A stretch of DNA of 64,000 nucleotides from Wyeomyia smithii (GCF_029784165.1 NC_073694.1:47091674-47155673), one strand, 5' to 3'. Shown: positions 1 to 10,791, counted from the stretch's first letter. Numbers and translations: made by a program. Notes: generated from the letters alone by a model not told the origin.

Positions 1-236
1 AGGAATTGTTAGGGCATACAAAACACACATTTTTGCCAAAGGTCATATATCTCCATGACTTTTCCTTACAAAGTTATTTCATATTTTAGCTTATTTTTTC
101 GATATCTTCAAGAACGTATAGGTTAAAAAGGGGCAAGTGGAATGGTGATGTCGATACTTTTCCTTGAAGTTAAGCTGAAGTACTATAAACTCCTTTAGGG
201 TCCATTTGTCCCAATCCACCCATATTAGAGTTCAAG

Positions 237-694
237 ATGAACGGGTCCAAGTACTCAGAAGTCTTAAAGAAGATGAAGGGGTAAACCCAGCTCAAGGATC
301 TGGGGGCGGATGTGCGGAGTATCCGCCGATCTCGCACTGGCGAGATGATACTGGAGCTCCAGAAGGACGCCAAAAACAAGGGAGCTATCTACAAAACGGT
401 AGAGGAAAAGGTCCTAGGGAAGGAGGTGCGAGTGCGGGCACTCACCTCAGAGGTGACTCTCCAGCTTAAAAACCTGGATGAAATCACCGAGGGGTGCGTC
501 ATTGCACAAGCCCTTAAAGCGAAGTGCGGGGTGGAAGTGACTAAGGAGTCGATCCGCCTCCGCAAAGGTCCGGCGGGGACCCAGGTCGCTATCTTCCGAC
601 TACCGTCGGGGGACGCTAACCTGGCCCTGAAAGAAAGTAAGTTGAAGGTCAGCTGGTCTGTATGCCCTCTGAGCGTACTACAGCAACCAGACAT
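237..694 (+). pseudogene. R1-clade retrotransposon ORF1 (gag-like), amino-terminal part
   Basis: This is the amino-terminal part of the nucleic-acid-binding ORF1 protein of an R1-type non-LTR retrotransposon. One frame runs from ATG 237 (MNGSKYSEVLKKMKG), has a single in-frame TAA at 282-284, and continues through KDLGADVRSIRRSRTGEM and NLDEITEG to KVSWSVCPLSVLQQPD. These are typical R1-group gag motifs just before the CCHC knuckles. The frame then runs into the simple-repeat tail of a foreign element near 695 and resumes at about 2578. The protein is dead because of the stop and the insertion. Nothing convincing lies upstream of 237, so the copy is probably 5' truncated. Confidence 0.8.
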
Positions 695-771
695 TTGCTT
701 GTATTTGTATTTGTATTTGCAAATAATTCATCTAACCTAGGTTTACATGAATGATTGTCAAAATCGTTTAA

Positions 772-2005
772 CCCGTAAAGACCCGGGACGGAGCTAGTTT
801 TTTGAAAATACTCGTTCTCAGCACTGGAACGGCCGATTTGGGAAAACTTAGTCTTTTAGTCAAGGGGAATACTTGCTCTAAGTTTTGGTAAAGGTGCCAC
901 CCCTCTGGACCCCTCCCCGTTTTTGCGAGACGCAAATATGTATGTGTTTTTTTCTAATTTTTCAAACAGATTGAGCAAACACTGGTAATTTCCATACGTA
1001 TCAATTGCTCCATGTATCAAATCATGTCAGGTGGATGAAATATGGTATGTAAGAGTGAATTTTGGAGTTTTCAAATTATTTCAGTACAAATTCACAAAAC
1101 TACGTATTTTTATAAAAATTTAAAAACAAACCCGTTCTTCAAATTTTAAGCTCTACATTTTTGCGGTAAGGTCTCCTGAATCCATACGTGATGTAATATT
1201 TATTTTAGCATGCAAACAATTTGAGAAAAACCAGTTTAAATTCACCAGAGTACGTATTTTTATGGAAACCTAATTTTCTCAGTCTCCCACGGTAGGTTTT
1301 AACTTAGCTCTTCAATTTTCAAGCTCTATATTTTTAGAATAACATCTTCTGAATCCAAAGATGCTGAAATATCTATTCTAGCATGCACAGATTGAGAGAA
1401 AATCAAGTTTTCATAAGAACTCGTACTATAGTGAATTCAAACTCGATTTTCTCTAAATCTGTGCACGCTATAATAAATATTTCAGCATTTTTGGATTCAG
1501 AAGACGTTACTCTAGAAATGTAGAGCTTTAAAATTGAAAAGCCAAGTTAAAACCAACTGTGGGAGACTGAGAAAATCAGGTTTCCATGAAAATTCGTACT
1601 TTAGTGAATATAAACTCGTTTTCTCAAAATGTTTGCATGCTAAAATAAATATTTCATCGCGTATTGATTCAGGAAACCTTACTTCAAAATTGTAGAGCTT
1701 AAAATTTGAAGAACGATTTTCCTATTTGATTTTGTATGAAAATACGTAGTTTTGTGATTTTGTACTGAAATAATTTGAAAACTCCAAAATTCACTCTTAC
1801 ATACCATATTTCATCCACCTGACATGAAAACACAGACATATTTGCGTCTCACAAAAACGGGGAGGGGTCCAGAGTGGTGGCACCTTCACCAAAACTTAGA
1901 GCAACTATTCCCCTTGAATAAAAGTTCAAGTTTTCCCAAATCGGCCGTTCCAGTGCTGAGAACGGGCATTTTCAAAAAACAAGTTCCGTCCTGGGTGTTT
2001 ACGGG
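772..2005. mobile_element. TTAA-flanked palindromic (foldback) DNA element, piggyBac-type ends
   Basis: The left edge reads TTAA then CCCGTAAAGACCCGGGACGG, and the right edge is its near reverse complement ending TTTACGGG then TTAA. The TTAA at 768-771 and 2006-2009 is the duplicated target. Most of the element folds on itself: arms of roughly 0.6 kb meet near 1420. The left arm carries about 75 extra bases near 945-1025 that the right arm lacks. No transposase frame is present. TTAA duplication with CCC...GGG termini is characteristic of the piggyBac superfamily, so a non-autonomous piggyBac-like element is the best inference. Confidence 0.8.
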
Positions 2006-2039
2006 TTAAAATAATCTACATTTAACAAGTAGTTGCCTA

Positions 2040-2560
2040 AACTTATATGACGGCACACCAAAATCGTGGAGGTCTTACACCTTAAGGAATGTACGAATGC
2101 AGGAGGCTAGAGGTTCGTTGTATCCAAACGTAGTACGATGAAAACTAGGTTGTAGCAAACCAGTAGATCGTAGACTGCGTTGCGAAGCACGGAAGTTTAA
2201 CAGTGACAAAAATTTCGGGGAGTCGATTTCACCATTAATAATTTTAGCAACAAAAAGCGCTTGCTCCTGCGTCGATCAAGAGTGTCGAGTCCAAGCAGAC
2301 GACAGCGATCAGGATAAGGAGGCTGGTTAAGTGGATCCCGCCAAGGCAAGTTTCTCAATGCAAAACGGATGAACCTCTTTTGCACACGTTCGATACGAAT
2401 AGTCCATACCAGTTGATTAGGGCACCAAACCATGCTTGCGTATTCGAGAATGGGCCGAACCAATGAGCAATACAATGCTTTCAAGCAGTAAGGGTCGTTG
2501 AAATCACGAGCTATTGTGGAGATGAAGCCAAGCTGACGTGTGGCTTTAGCAATGATGTGG
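2040..2560 (-). pseudogene. Jockey-type reverse transcriptase, carboxy-terminal fragment
   Basis: The minus-strand reading AKATRQLGFISTIARDF, then YCSLVRPILEYASMVWCP, IERVQKRFIRFALR and CRLLGLDTLDRRR is the typical post-catalytic region of jockey/CR1-group reverse transcriptases in insects. The frame closes at 2197. Similarity continues in another frame at about 2045-2135 (FGYNEPLASCIRTF, a stop, then DLHDFGVPSYKF), giving the expected carboxy terminus. No catalytic motif is present, so the fragment is inactive. Confidence 0.75.
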
Positions 2561-2577
2561 CTTCCGGTGCTTTGAGG

Positions 2578-2781
2578 GAGGACATAAGTCCTGGACATAA
2601 GTGCAGGCGATGTGGAGGTGCAGGCCATAAAGCGAAGGACTGCGGGAATATGGTATGTTCCGGTAGACGGGACGCCAAACACTTTATGGGAGGCCCCAGG
2701 TGCCCAGCCGGTAAGGGTGACGCAGCTAAACCAGAACCATTGCTTCGCGGCCCAGCAGCTGCTACACCAAGCAGCCACTGA
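2578..2781 (+). pseudogene. R1-clade ORF1, CCHC zinc-knuckle end
   Basis: The frame reads HKCRRCGGAGHKAKDC, a CCHC zinc knuckle of the C-x2-C-x4-H-x4-C type. A decayed second knuckle follows (MVCSGRRDAKHFMGGPRCP), then a stop at 2782. It is the continuation of the ORF1 that breaks at about 694. The first knuckle expected after SVLQQPD is missing at the junction. In R1-type elements this protein binds RNA and coats the transposition intermediate. Confidence 0.75.
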
Positions 2782-2816
2782 GTCGTTGTCAGACATCATT
2801 TGCTGATAAGTCCAGT

Positions 2817-4572
2817 ATGGCGGCCATATGTACGACGAGCAAGTTCCCGGTTCAGGAGGTTGTCTCAACCACAGAAGAAGGGTATGTAGTTGCCAAGGTA
2901 AACGGAGTGTTCTACTGCAGTTGCTATGCTCCGCCGCGTTGGTCTACCGAAAGGTTCACCCAGATGGTCGTTCTGTTATCCATGGAGCTTACGGGCCTCA
3001 CGCCGTTGGTGGTGACAGGCGACTTCAACGCTCTGGCTGTCGAGTGGGGAAGTCGCTTCAAGAACCAGAGGGGTCAGATCTTGTTGGAGGCTTTGGCAAA
3101 GCTCAACCTAGATCTGGCCAACGTTGGGAACAAAAGTACATACAGCAGAAATGGTGCGGAGTCGACCATTGACGTGACGTGCTCCAGCGACGCTACCATG
3201 CTTAGGACTCGCCAACCTAGGAATGGGAAGCCACCGGTTTACTGGTGGACGGACGCGATAGCTGACCTTCGCAGTGCGTGCCTCCGTGCAAGACGGAGGA
3301 TGCAGCGTGCGCGAAACGAAGAAGAGAGGGCAGAGCGCCACGCAGCATTCGGTTCTGCAAGATCGATGCTAAAGAGTGCGATTAAGGCCAGCAAAAGGGC
3401 CTGCTTTGAGAGGCAATGTGCGAGTGCCAATACAAATCCGTGGGGTGACGCCTACAGGATCGTAATGGCCAAGACTAAAAGCGCGCTGGCGCCTGCAGAG
3501 CGATCACCAGCGATGCTGGAGCGTATCATTGAGGGACTCTTTCCGCGCCGCGAGCCAAACCCTTTGCCTCCGGCGGTCGAGTCTCACGTTCGACGTTCCA
3601 GTATCTCAGACACAGACCAGGGATGGTCGGTTAGCCGCCGAACATCCAATCCGTGAGCGACGACAGCCTTACGAATGAGGGTTACAAATGAGGAACTCAT
3701 CGTGATCGCCAAATCCCTAAAGGTGAGCAAGGCACCGGGACCGGATGGTATCCCTAACCTGGCAATCAGGCTGGCGATAAAAACGGCCCCTGTGCTGTTC
3801 AGGGCAGTTATGCAGAGGTGCCTGGATGACTGTCTCTTTCCGGATAGGTGGAAGCGGCAGAGACTGGTCTTACTACCGAAAGCTGGGAAACCGCTAGGGG
3901 ACCCATCGGCATATAGGCCCATCTGGCTGCTGGACACCACGGGCAAGGTGCTTGAGAGGATGATCCTCAACAGACTGGTGAGGTACACAGAGGGTGTACA
4001 AGTTCTGGCAAGTAACCAGTTCGGTTTCCGGAAAGTCAGGTCCACGCTGGATGCCATCTCCTCCGTCACCAAGACGGCGGAGGTAGCACTCCAGCGCAAG
4101 AGAAGAGGAATACGCTATTCCGTTATCGTCACGCTTAACGTGAAGAATGCGTTCAATAGCGCCAGTTGGGACTCCATAGCGCTCGCGCTCAGGAGCATCC
4201 ATGTACCACCGGTGTCGCTGTACAGGATTCTGGAAAATTACTCCTAGAATCGAGTACTTGTTTACAACACGGAGGAGGGTCAGTAGTGCATCTCAATTAC
4301 CGCAGGTGTTCCGCAAGGTTCCATCCTGGGTCCGGTGTTGTGGAATGTCATGTACGACGGAGTGTTTAGACTCAAGTTCCCTGTAGGGGTTGTGATGGTC
4401 GGCTTTGCAGACGACATAACGCTAGAGGTTTACGGCGAGTCTATCGAGGAGGTCGAGTTGACGGCCGCGCACTGTATACGCAAGGTCGAGGACTGGATGC
4501 GCTCCAGGAAACTGTAGCTAGCGCATCATAAGGCGGAGGTTACGGTTGTGAACAACCGGAAATCGGAGCAAG
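2817..4572 (+). pseudogene. R1-clade ORF2 (endonuclease and reverse transcriptase), inactivated
   Basis: The reading starts inside the endonuclease with SKFPVQEVVSTTEEG, then YCSCYAPPRW and VVTGDFNAL. The SDH catalytic segment is lost: IDVTCSS passes straight into DATMLRTRQPRNGKPP. The linker frame ends at 3654. Reverse transcriptase resumes at 3675 with VSKAPGPDGIPN, ASNQFGFRK and IVTLNVKNAFNSASWD. The first catalytic aspartate, normally in TLDVKNAF, is asparagine here. A stop at 4244 and a frame change precede ITAGVPQGSILGP, VGFADDITLEV and a further stop at 4515. At least five independent lesions make it a clear pseudogene. Confidence 0.85.
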
Positions 4573-4749
4573 TAAGCAAAGTTTATTCTCATCACAAAAT
4601 TTTATATTTAAAGGACAACACAGAAGTCAGAAAAACAATTCGTTGATGTTATATCAAGAGATTGCGAAATCAGGACGTTATTGCTGAATTAAGTTCACTG
4701 CAGATTATAAAAACTAACAAATTTGTTCATCTGCATCCAATCATACAAT

Positions 4750-5174
4750 TAGTGCTGGGACTATCCGGACTAAAATATCCGGATATCCGACCTCGGATAT
4801 CGGACAAATATCCAAAATCCGGATCAATCGGATACCCGGATATTATCCGACAGGATATTCGGATTTTCGAATAGTCGGATATCCGGATATCCGGATATTA
4901 TATCCGAACATAGTTTAATGAGAATTATGTAAATAAATACTTACGAGGGGATGGGGGATTGTGGAAAAAGCCAATTTTCGCGTTACATTTCATTCGAACG
5001 GGCCAAAAAGCTAGAAAAAAAATCCGGATATCGGGATAGTATATCCGGATATCCGACTATTCGATTATCCGTATCCGGATATCCGGACATCCAAATAGTA
5101 TTCGTTTACACATCCGTGATCCGAGCTTCGGATAACCGGATCACGAACATATCCGGTTAAAAGTCCCAGCACTA
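4750..5174. mobile_element. Palindromic hAT-type miniature element, copy 1
   Basis: Terminal inverted repeats are TAGTGCTGGGACT and its complement AGTCCCAGCACTA. The flanks are CATACAAT on the left and CATACATT on the right, an 8-bp target duplication with one mismatch. The interior is dominated by the self-complementary motif ATATCCGGAT in many variants, so the whole element can fold. It has no coding capacity. A second copy lies inverted at 43217-43625. The 8-bp duplication and TAG...CTA ends point to the hAT superfamily. Confidence 0.8.
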
Positions 5175-6235
5175 CATACATTATCGTAAGATTAAGGTAA
5201 CTTTGCTTAAGAACCAACAACCAACAACCAACATTGTAAATTATAAAAACCATACCCGTCCGATTAAAAATTTGTATTGTTCAATTGTATTGAAATATAG
5301 CATTAATATTACTGAGACAATAATAACAGTTAAAATATTTTTCCCACAAGATTTTTCATCACGTTCAATTTATATGCTGACTATAATCAATTTCAAAAAC
5401 GAGTTAGCGAACGCGCGTCGGGTGTCGGTGGTTTGCATTTTCTTCCGAAGTTGTCGCGCTTTTTCGAAGTGTATATAACGGAAAATAAGTGAAATCTAAG
5501 TTAAAATCGTGGCGGAGAATATTTCGCTTTCTGTCCAGTGTTTTTGAAGTGAATGTACGATTCCCAAGTCAAACAATTCATAATAATTTCCCGCTTTGAA
5601 AATGGCTGCCCTACAGTTCTGCGTGGTGTTGTGATTTTTCTCAGAGACGGTCGCGAGCATACGGAGAGTGCAACGTGTCGGAGTTCATTGCAAGGAGAGA
5701 ACTTTTTCTTTCTCTACTTCATTGTATAACTGCCACCGACAGACAGCACCATCTGCTGGCAGACAGCGAGCGAGCACCACAGAAACGTTTTGCTCATGTT
5801 TATATGTTAGGGCAGCGGAGAAGGCTGCGGATATGATGGTACATAATGAAACAGTCCGTTGCGACTATAATGGTGACCTGCACAAACAAAAAACGTCGGA
5901 TTTCTTCAAGATAAGTGCATATATCTACATAAAATGTTTATCTCCAAATTTGCTGCAGGTTTTAGATTCGAATCTAGTTGTTATGCTCATTCGTATTCGT
6001 GAGTTTGTGTTATGCAGGTTATGCCACACGATTCCTTTAACGGTGGGTTCGTGCGTCATTTAATGTCGAATTTTTTAAAACGGTAAAACACTCTCTTACT
6101 AAAATTGTTCGCTTGTGATTCGAGCTGCACCAGTATTTAACTTACATCGCTTGAGAAAGTGTAGCACGCAAGTAAAATAATATAACTTCAAATGCAACAT
6201 AATTTACACATTGTTACGATGATTTTTCAAATTGT
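5175..6235. other. Unassigned sequence with a GC-richer stretch
   Basis: No protein family was recognised. About 5400-5840 is richer in GC and CpG than its surroundings and contains GTATATAACG at 5471-5480. It could be a promoter or an untranslated exon on the plus strand, but nothing proves transcription. Open frames here (up to 131 codons) show no recognisable motifs. Confidence 0.3.
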
Positions 6236-6580
6236 TTGTACTGTTATGTATTTCATCTTTTATGACTTCTCTAGCTTTTGATTAAATGTTGCTGTATCAA
6301 GCAAGTTTTCGATAATTGTGATGAATTTTCAAGAGACCGTCCTGACATCAGCCGAAGCTATGGAATCAGTAGTTGGTCGGCGTGATAAAAACCCATGATA
6401 ACTGTACTTAAATCGTGATTATTTTGGCATTGTATAATTAAACATAAAACTATGTTTTGTTACATATTCCGTTTTACATTTTTCTGAATTTTTAGGCTAT
6501 GAACGCATGAAACTTTGCCAGTTTTTTTTTTTTTTTTTTTGCTAAGTAGGTTTTGTAGCTTATTTATTTGACAAGTAAGA
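6236..6580 (+). repeat. Diverged duplicated segment, copy A
   Basis: Collinear with 8915-9225. Shared blocks in order include CTAGCTTTTG, GTTGGTCGGC, ATTGTTTTGGCAT-like sequence, and AACTTTGCCAGTTTTT followed by AGTAGGTWTT. Copy A carries a longer poly-T run at 6522-6540. The two copies flank the pair of hAT-type elements at 6938-8602. No coding sequence was seen. Confidence 0.6.
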
Positions 6581-6937
6581 AAAAATCGTGGCGAAATGGC
6601 GTATCTGCGTTATTCGGAATACAGCGGTAGTTTATAATACCCTGAAGTAAACGCGTCTGCGGCCCGGATGAGTTTTCCCAAGTACCACACAAAACATGTT
6701 GGGGAGTAATTCACAGTGACAGTAGTCATATAAGAGTGCTATAAGCGCGATTAGAAAGTTGTGTTGTTATATTCTTGTTCTCACGATGTTGTTACGTAGC
6801 ATAGGTGTACTTTATGGGTTGATGAATATAAACAAGTGGTGCCTGTGTTTGTGATGTTATCAAGACAATACAGGGGACAACGCACTTCGGAAACAAGCTC
6901 GTTTTTTCTGGTCTCGGAGATAATTCGCAATAATATG

Positions 6938-7388
6938 TAGGGATGCCATCCGTCCTGATTTAGCAGGACATGTCCTGATTTTGAGATCCATTTGGAGCGT
7001 CCTGATTTATTTTTCATATTTGAGCATTCGTTCTGATTTTTCTGAATGATGCCGGATATTCAAAAAGGAAGCAAACTGTTCAGTACTTTCATCTTGACTC
7101 CGGGAAGAAACGAACTTATTTCGAACGATTTTTTTCTTTGGTTGAATCTTCATTTTTGTTGCATTTTTTAAGGTATCTACTAACGCCTAATAAATCAAAG
7201 TTGAAAAATTGAATCGTTCGAGAAATACGTTAAATATGAGGCTTTTGGCGTATTTTGAAGTGCAAATCTCAAATTACGTGTTTTATTTATTGATACCTAA
7301 TAAAAAATAAAAAATAACAATAGCTTAGAACAAATTTTTGCTGGAAAAAATTGTCCTGATTTTTAACTCCGACGAAATGGTAACCCTA
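6938..7388. mobile_element. hAT-type miniature element with perfect 8-bp target duplication
   Basis: ATAATATG lies immediately left (6930-6937) and right (7389-7396), a perfect 8-bp duplication. The ends are TAGGGATGCCATCCGTC and the complement of TAGGGTTACCATTTCGTC, an imperfect terminal inverted repeat. The interior repeats TCCTGATTT several times and has no coding frame. The 446 bases between copies of the duplication plus both ends define a 451-bp non-autonomous element. Confidence 0.85.
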
Positions 7389-7432
7389 ATAATATGAGTT
7401 CAACGAGCAGTGACTGTAACATGGGTGGCGCT

Positions 7433-8602
7433 CAGAGTTGCCAATAAAATTTTCGATTTAACTGGAAAAAGGCTGAAGAAAAAACTGGAAAAAACTGGAT
7501 CCCAACTAAATTCAGAAAAAAGGGAAAAAAAGGATTGTGAAAAAGCTTTTCTGTTACGGGGATTGAATCCAGTGTCAGTTTTGGATACAGCAACTAAAGC
7601 GATAACTCTTCGCAAAAAATTACTCATTTTAATCAGTACTATTTTGCTATGGGCTTACATTTTGTTAAAATTATGGACTGAAAAATTTCCTCTAACAGCA
7701 GCAAAATTTAAAATAACGCAATCAATCTATCTCAAAATTAGGATATAAAGCTTATCCATTTACTTTTATATTTAACAAAAGTATTAACGCAACATTTCCT
7801 TCCGTTACATCAGTAAAGTTTAAATTTCAATTATTTCTGACTTCGCTATCTTTTGGTATTTAAGTCCTCTGAAAATTTTTTAACTGCTACGCAACAGAAA
7901 ATATATAGATGATTTTTTTATGGTCTGGTAAAATCTATTTGATTGGCTTTATCTCAACCATGTCATGCCGTCTTTTATTTGACCGTGTTTCGTGCGAGAA
8001 GATGGTATACTGAAAATGCGGTCGAAAACCTGGAAAAACCTGAAAAATCAAGGAATGTCAGGGAATTCATTTTTCCATCAAGGAACTGACATATATTCGG
8101 GGAAAATTTTTCAAACCAAGAAGTGATTTTTTTAAGCGGCTCTTTAGTGCAAAAGCTGATTTTTCCAGCGCAAAAGGTTAATTTGGGACATCTACTGTTG
8201 GGCAATAGATGAAGAAAAAAAATCTGCTGTTGGGTTTCAAATCCGATTGAATACTTTATTCATTGTGATTTCGGATTTGCGTTTTACTTTTTTGTGCCGA
8301 ATGCTGAAAAATATCAGGGAAATTGATGTTAAATTTCAGGGAAAATCAGGTAATTTTATTTTGAAAAATTTTTCGCCCCCCTGTGTTAAGGATTGTCAAA
8401 ATAATTTATCAATCTACAAAATATCCGTTTTAAAATTTTTTCATAAAATTCCGAAAACCAATCGGGGCTTGAGTGAATAAAAAACTGGATTAAACTGGAA
8501 AATATCTCAAAAAACTGGAAGATTTTGGAAATAAACTGTTTGACTGGATCACTTGAAAAAAACTGGAGGAATCTAGTTTAAACTGGAACATTGGCAACCC
8601 TG
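7433..8602. mobile_element. hAT-type non-autonomous element with perfect 8-bp target duplication
   Basis: GTGGCGCT flanks both sides (7425-7432 and 8603-8610). The ends are CAGAGTTGCCAAT and the complement of CAGGGTTGCCAAT. The interior is full of AAAACTGG-type motifs near both ends and CTGGAAAAACCTG in the middle. Open frames inside (for example 7410-7748) cross the element boundary and have no protein similarity. It is a 1170-bp hAT derivative without transposase. Confidence 0.85.
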
Positions 8603-8855
8603 GTGGCGCTTGTGTATGAAATGTCCAGCCGGGGCATGAAATGCCCAGCCGGGGCAGCCGCGCCACTTCAATGTTGCACGCCTGATGGCAATGCTGCGTA
8701 CCTGTAGAGTGCCTTTCCTATGGTTGGTCTTGGCATTCGGCGGCCAACGTGGAGTAGCTTGATCGGGTTGTTATTGGAGTTATCTGGGCGATTTCAGTAG
8801 AAGTGTTCGAGGTGGGTCAGGTGCGCCATGGGAGCATGGACAGAGCGCTTGCGGT

Positions 8856-8882
8856 CTACTATATAACAACGTTATATAGTAG
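8856..8882. repeat. 27-bp hairpin
   Basis: CTACTATATAAC and GTTATATAGTAG are perfect 12-bp complements separated by AAC. It may be chance or a relic of a small inverted duplication. No promoter context was found. Confidence 0.6.
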
Positions 8883-8914
8883 ATCAAGCTATCTTATCTA
8901 TTCCAAGTTTTTAC

Positions 8915-9225
8915 TGGTATTGTATTCGATGGTACGCTCCAATTTTATGATTTTACTAGCTTTTGGACGAATGTTGCAAAACCTGAACAATTTTTTTTTA
9001 AATCAATTTTGAAAATTTCGTTGGTCGGCATAACAATAGACCATACGATTGAATGTTGATAGCGATTGTTTTGGCATTTCGTAAATGAACTTCGAACTCT
9101 GTTTTTATTGATATGCATATTGACATTTTTCTAATTTTTTTTTTGGCTTTGAAGGCATGCAACTTTGCCAGTTTTTATACTCAGTAGGTATTATAGTTTA
9201 TATAAAATTTTCCGCGAATTACAAA
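8915..9225 (+). repeat. Diverged duplicated segment, copy B
   Basis: Collinear with 6236-6580 (see that entry). The best-conserved block is GGCATGCAACTTTGCCAGTT against GCATGAAACTTTGCCAGTT in copy A. No coding sequence was seen. Confidence 0.6.
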
Positions 9226-10152
9226 GTCCGCGCTTTTTAGGCAAATATCCTTAGCCGGTAACCCTAGTCGGTTTTCTTTCCCGAACCAGATTATTACTCG
9301 AGAAAAGAATGGTGCATAAGTAACCGCGTTTTACATTAGGTTTTGCTCGCGGTATTTTGACTGCGCTCAGTGTGACTATCCTCATACATCGGTTTCGAAG
9401 TTCAACGACCAAACATCAATGACCTTACATCGTATAATGCTCGGGTGTGCCTCGTATTGGCTCTCTGGTCAGAGACTTTTTTCCCCCTCACTTGCTTTAT
9501 CGGTTATTTGAGCGCTTATTCATCATGTCACGAAACAACGCGGTATGATATTTACCACTGGTACCAGTAGTTTGCTTAGTTTGCGTTTGGCGTGCGGTTG
9601 TTGCGTTTACGAAATCCATCTGTTTCCAGGTAAATTTAAAAAGTTCACGGGATGAAACGCGAAGTTTGGTGTGATCCAGACTGTTAACGATTGTAGGTTG
9701 GCGAAGATAACTAGAAACTTTAATTCTCCTGAATGCCGATGCAGCGATCGTGGCGTGGTTCTATTTATATCGTCTCCTGGTGACCGGTTGCCCAGAGACC
9801 GAGAAGTAACCATATCGTGCGCGAATTGGTGTAGAAAAGATCGCACCATCAACCTCGATGGATCCAGATCAATTCCTTTCCATTAACACTAATTCCTTCC
9901 TTTGATACTTGTGGATGATGCAGAGGATTCCTCGGTCTCTAGTAGCAACAAGTATTAAACTAACACTCCCGATATCCCTTCCTCTATTGATCTGCATTGG
10001 GCGTGGCCAGCTACGTTATTGACCAGTGAAAAGAAAGATCACCAGGAATTGTACACTGAAAATGGCTTGCTACTCCTAGGCACCATTTTGACGGTTCTTT
10101 GTGCAATTTCAGCTGATTCTGGTCAATCGCGGGCAACACACGGGCGATCAAA
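9226..10152. other. Non-coding stretch, nothing recognised
   Basis: No protein family, RNA gene or element end was found. The frames on both strands at 9607-9886 are antiparallel shadows without motifs. The position is inside the inferred first intron of the Runt-domain gene. Confidence 0.4.
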
Positions 10153-10182
10153 TATGCTATGCTATGCTATGCTATGCTATGA
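10153..10182. repeat. Pentanucleotide microsatellite (ATGCT)n
   Basis: About six head-to-tail copies of ATGCT, uninterrupted. Confidence 0.9.
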
Positions 10183-10630
10183 CTATAATCAATTTCAAAA
10201 ACTGTCAATCTAACTTTATTATTACGATCTCATATTGCATGTAACTGCACACATGCAATGAAGAATATATTTTTTGTTGAAATTTTTAATTGAAAATCTG
10301 ATCGAAAAACTTCATTCAACTGAAATCATTCGCACAACAAAACCTCACAATATTCCGATCGAAAAACTATTCAACAGTATACTAATTAAGTTGAAATAAT
10401 TTACTTCCGAGAAGTCTAAAATTACCGAATAGAAATATGTAAAGTCTGTTTCAAAAATTTACTGTTGCAAGCCTGACAATTGATTCCTACGCGTGTTGCG
10501 CGATTCTTTTACGGATTGTGTTTTACAACTATAGTATTCGATTTTCAGTATGGAGCAACACGAAAAAGGTTTCAATTTTAGACTTGTGCATCACCCACTA
10601 GAGTGAAACAAGAGTCGATAAAGGTAAGTA

Positions 10631-10791
10631 GTAAACCTGTATGTTAGAAAATCGACAAGGCACTCCCCGTTAGGGCAACTGTTAACATCCAAACGGGCGA
10701 GCTGTATAATTTTGCATTACCGTTAATCGTTTTGGTGTGACAGTTGCCTTGACGGTGAGTGCCTTATCGATTCTTCAACATACAGGTTCAC
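10631..10791. mobile_element. TA-flanked miniature inverted-repeat element (Tc1/mariner type)
   Basis: The ends are GTAAACCTGTATGTT and the complement of GTGAACCTGTATGTT. Inverted similarity continues for about 55 bp per arm through AAGGCACTC and GGCAACTGT. It is flanked by TA at 10629-10630 and 10792-10793. The GTAAGT at its left end resembles a splice donor but is part of the terminal repeat. Confidence 0.75.

Larger units (their letters stand above)
697..2577 (-). mobile_element. 3' end of a jockey-type non-LTR element inserted in the R1-clade ORF1
   Basis: This minus-strand insertion is 5' truncated. It starts near 2577, carries the carboxy-terminal part of a reverse transcriptase (2040-2560), and ends at about 697 in a short tail that reads TACAAA three times on the minus strand. 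That is a normal non-LTR 3' terminus. It interrupts ORF1 of the R1-clade element, removing about 20 codons around the first zinc knuckle. It was later split by the TTAA-flanked palindrome at 772-2005. No clear target-site duplication was seen. Confidence 0.7.
237..4572 (+). mobile_element. Degenerate R1-clade non-LTR retrotransposon, interrupted
   Basis: The element comprises ORF1 (237-694 and 2578-2781) and ORF2 (2817-4572) in the usual order. About 1.9 kb of other transposons (695-2577) separates the two ORF1 pieces. Family assignment rests on the ORF1 motifs, the CCHC knuckle, an endonuclease with GDFNA, and a reverse transcriptase with KAPGPDGIPN, GVPQGS and FADD. Recognition stops at about 4572, in the segment reading AEVTVVNNRKSEQ, so the 3' end is also missing. 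No target-site duplication could be found. Confidence 0.75.

Noticed and set aside
7410..7748. 112-codon plus-strand frame
   Set aside because: It begins outside and runs into a hAT-type element and its Lys-rich sequence comes from AAAACTGG repeats.
10629..10636. Splice donor (GTAAGTAG) for a host exon
   Set aside because: It overlaps the TA target and terminal repeat of the 10631-10791 element, and no coding exon precedes it.
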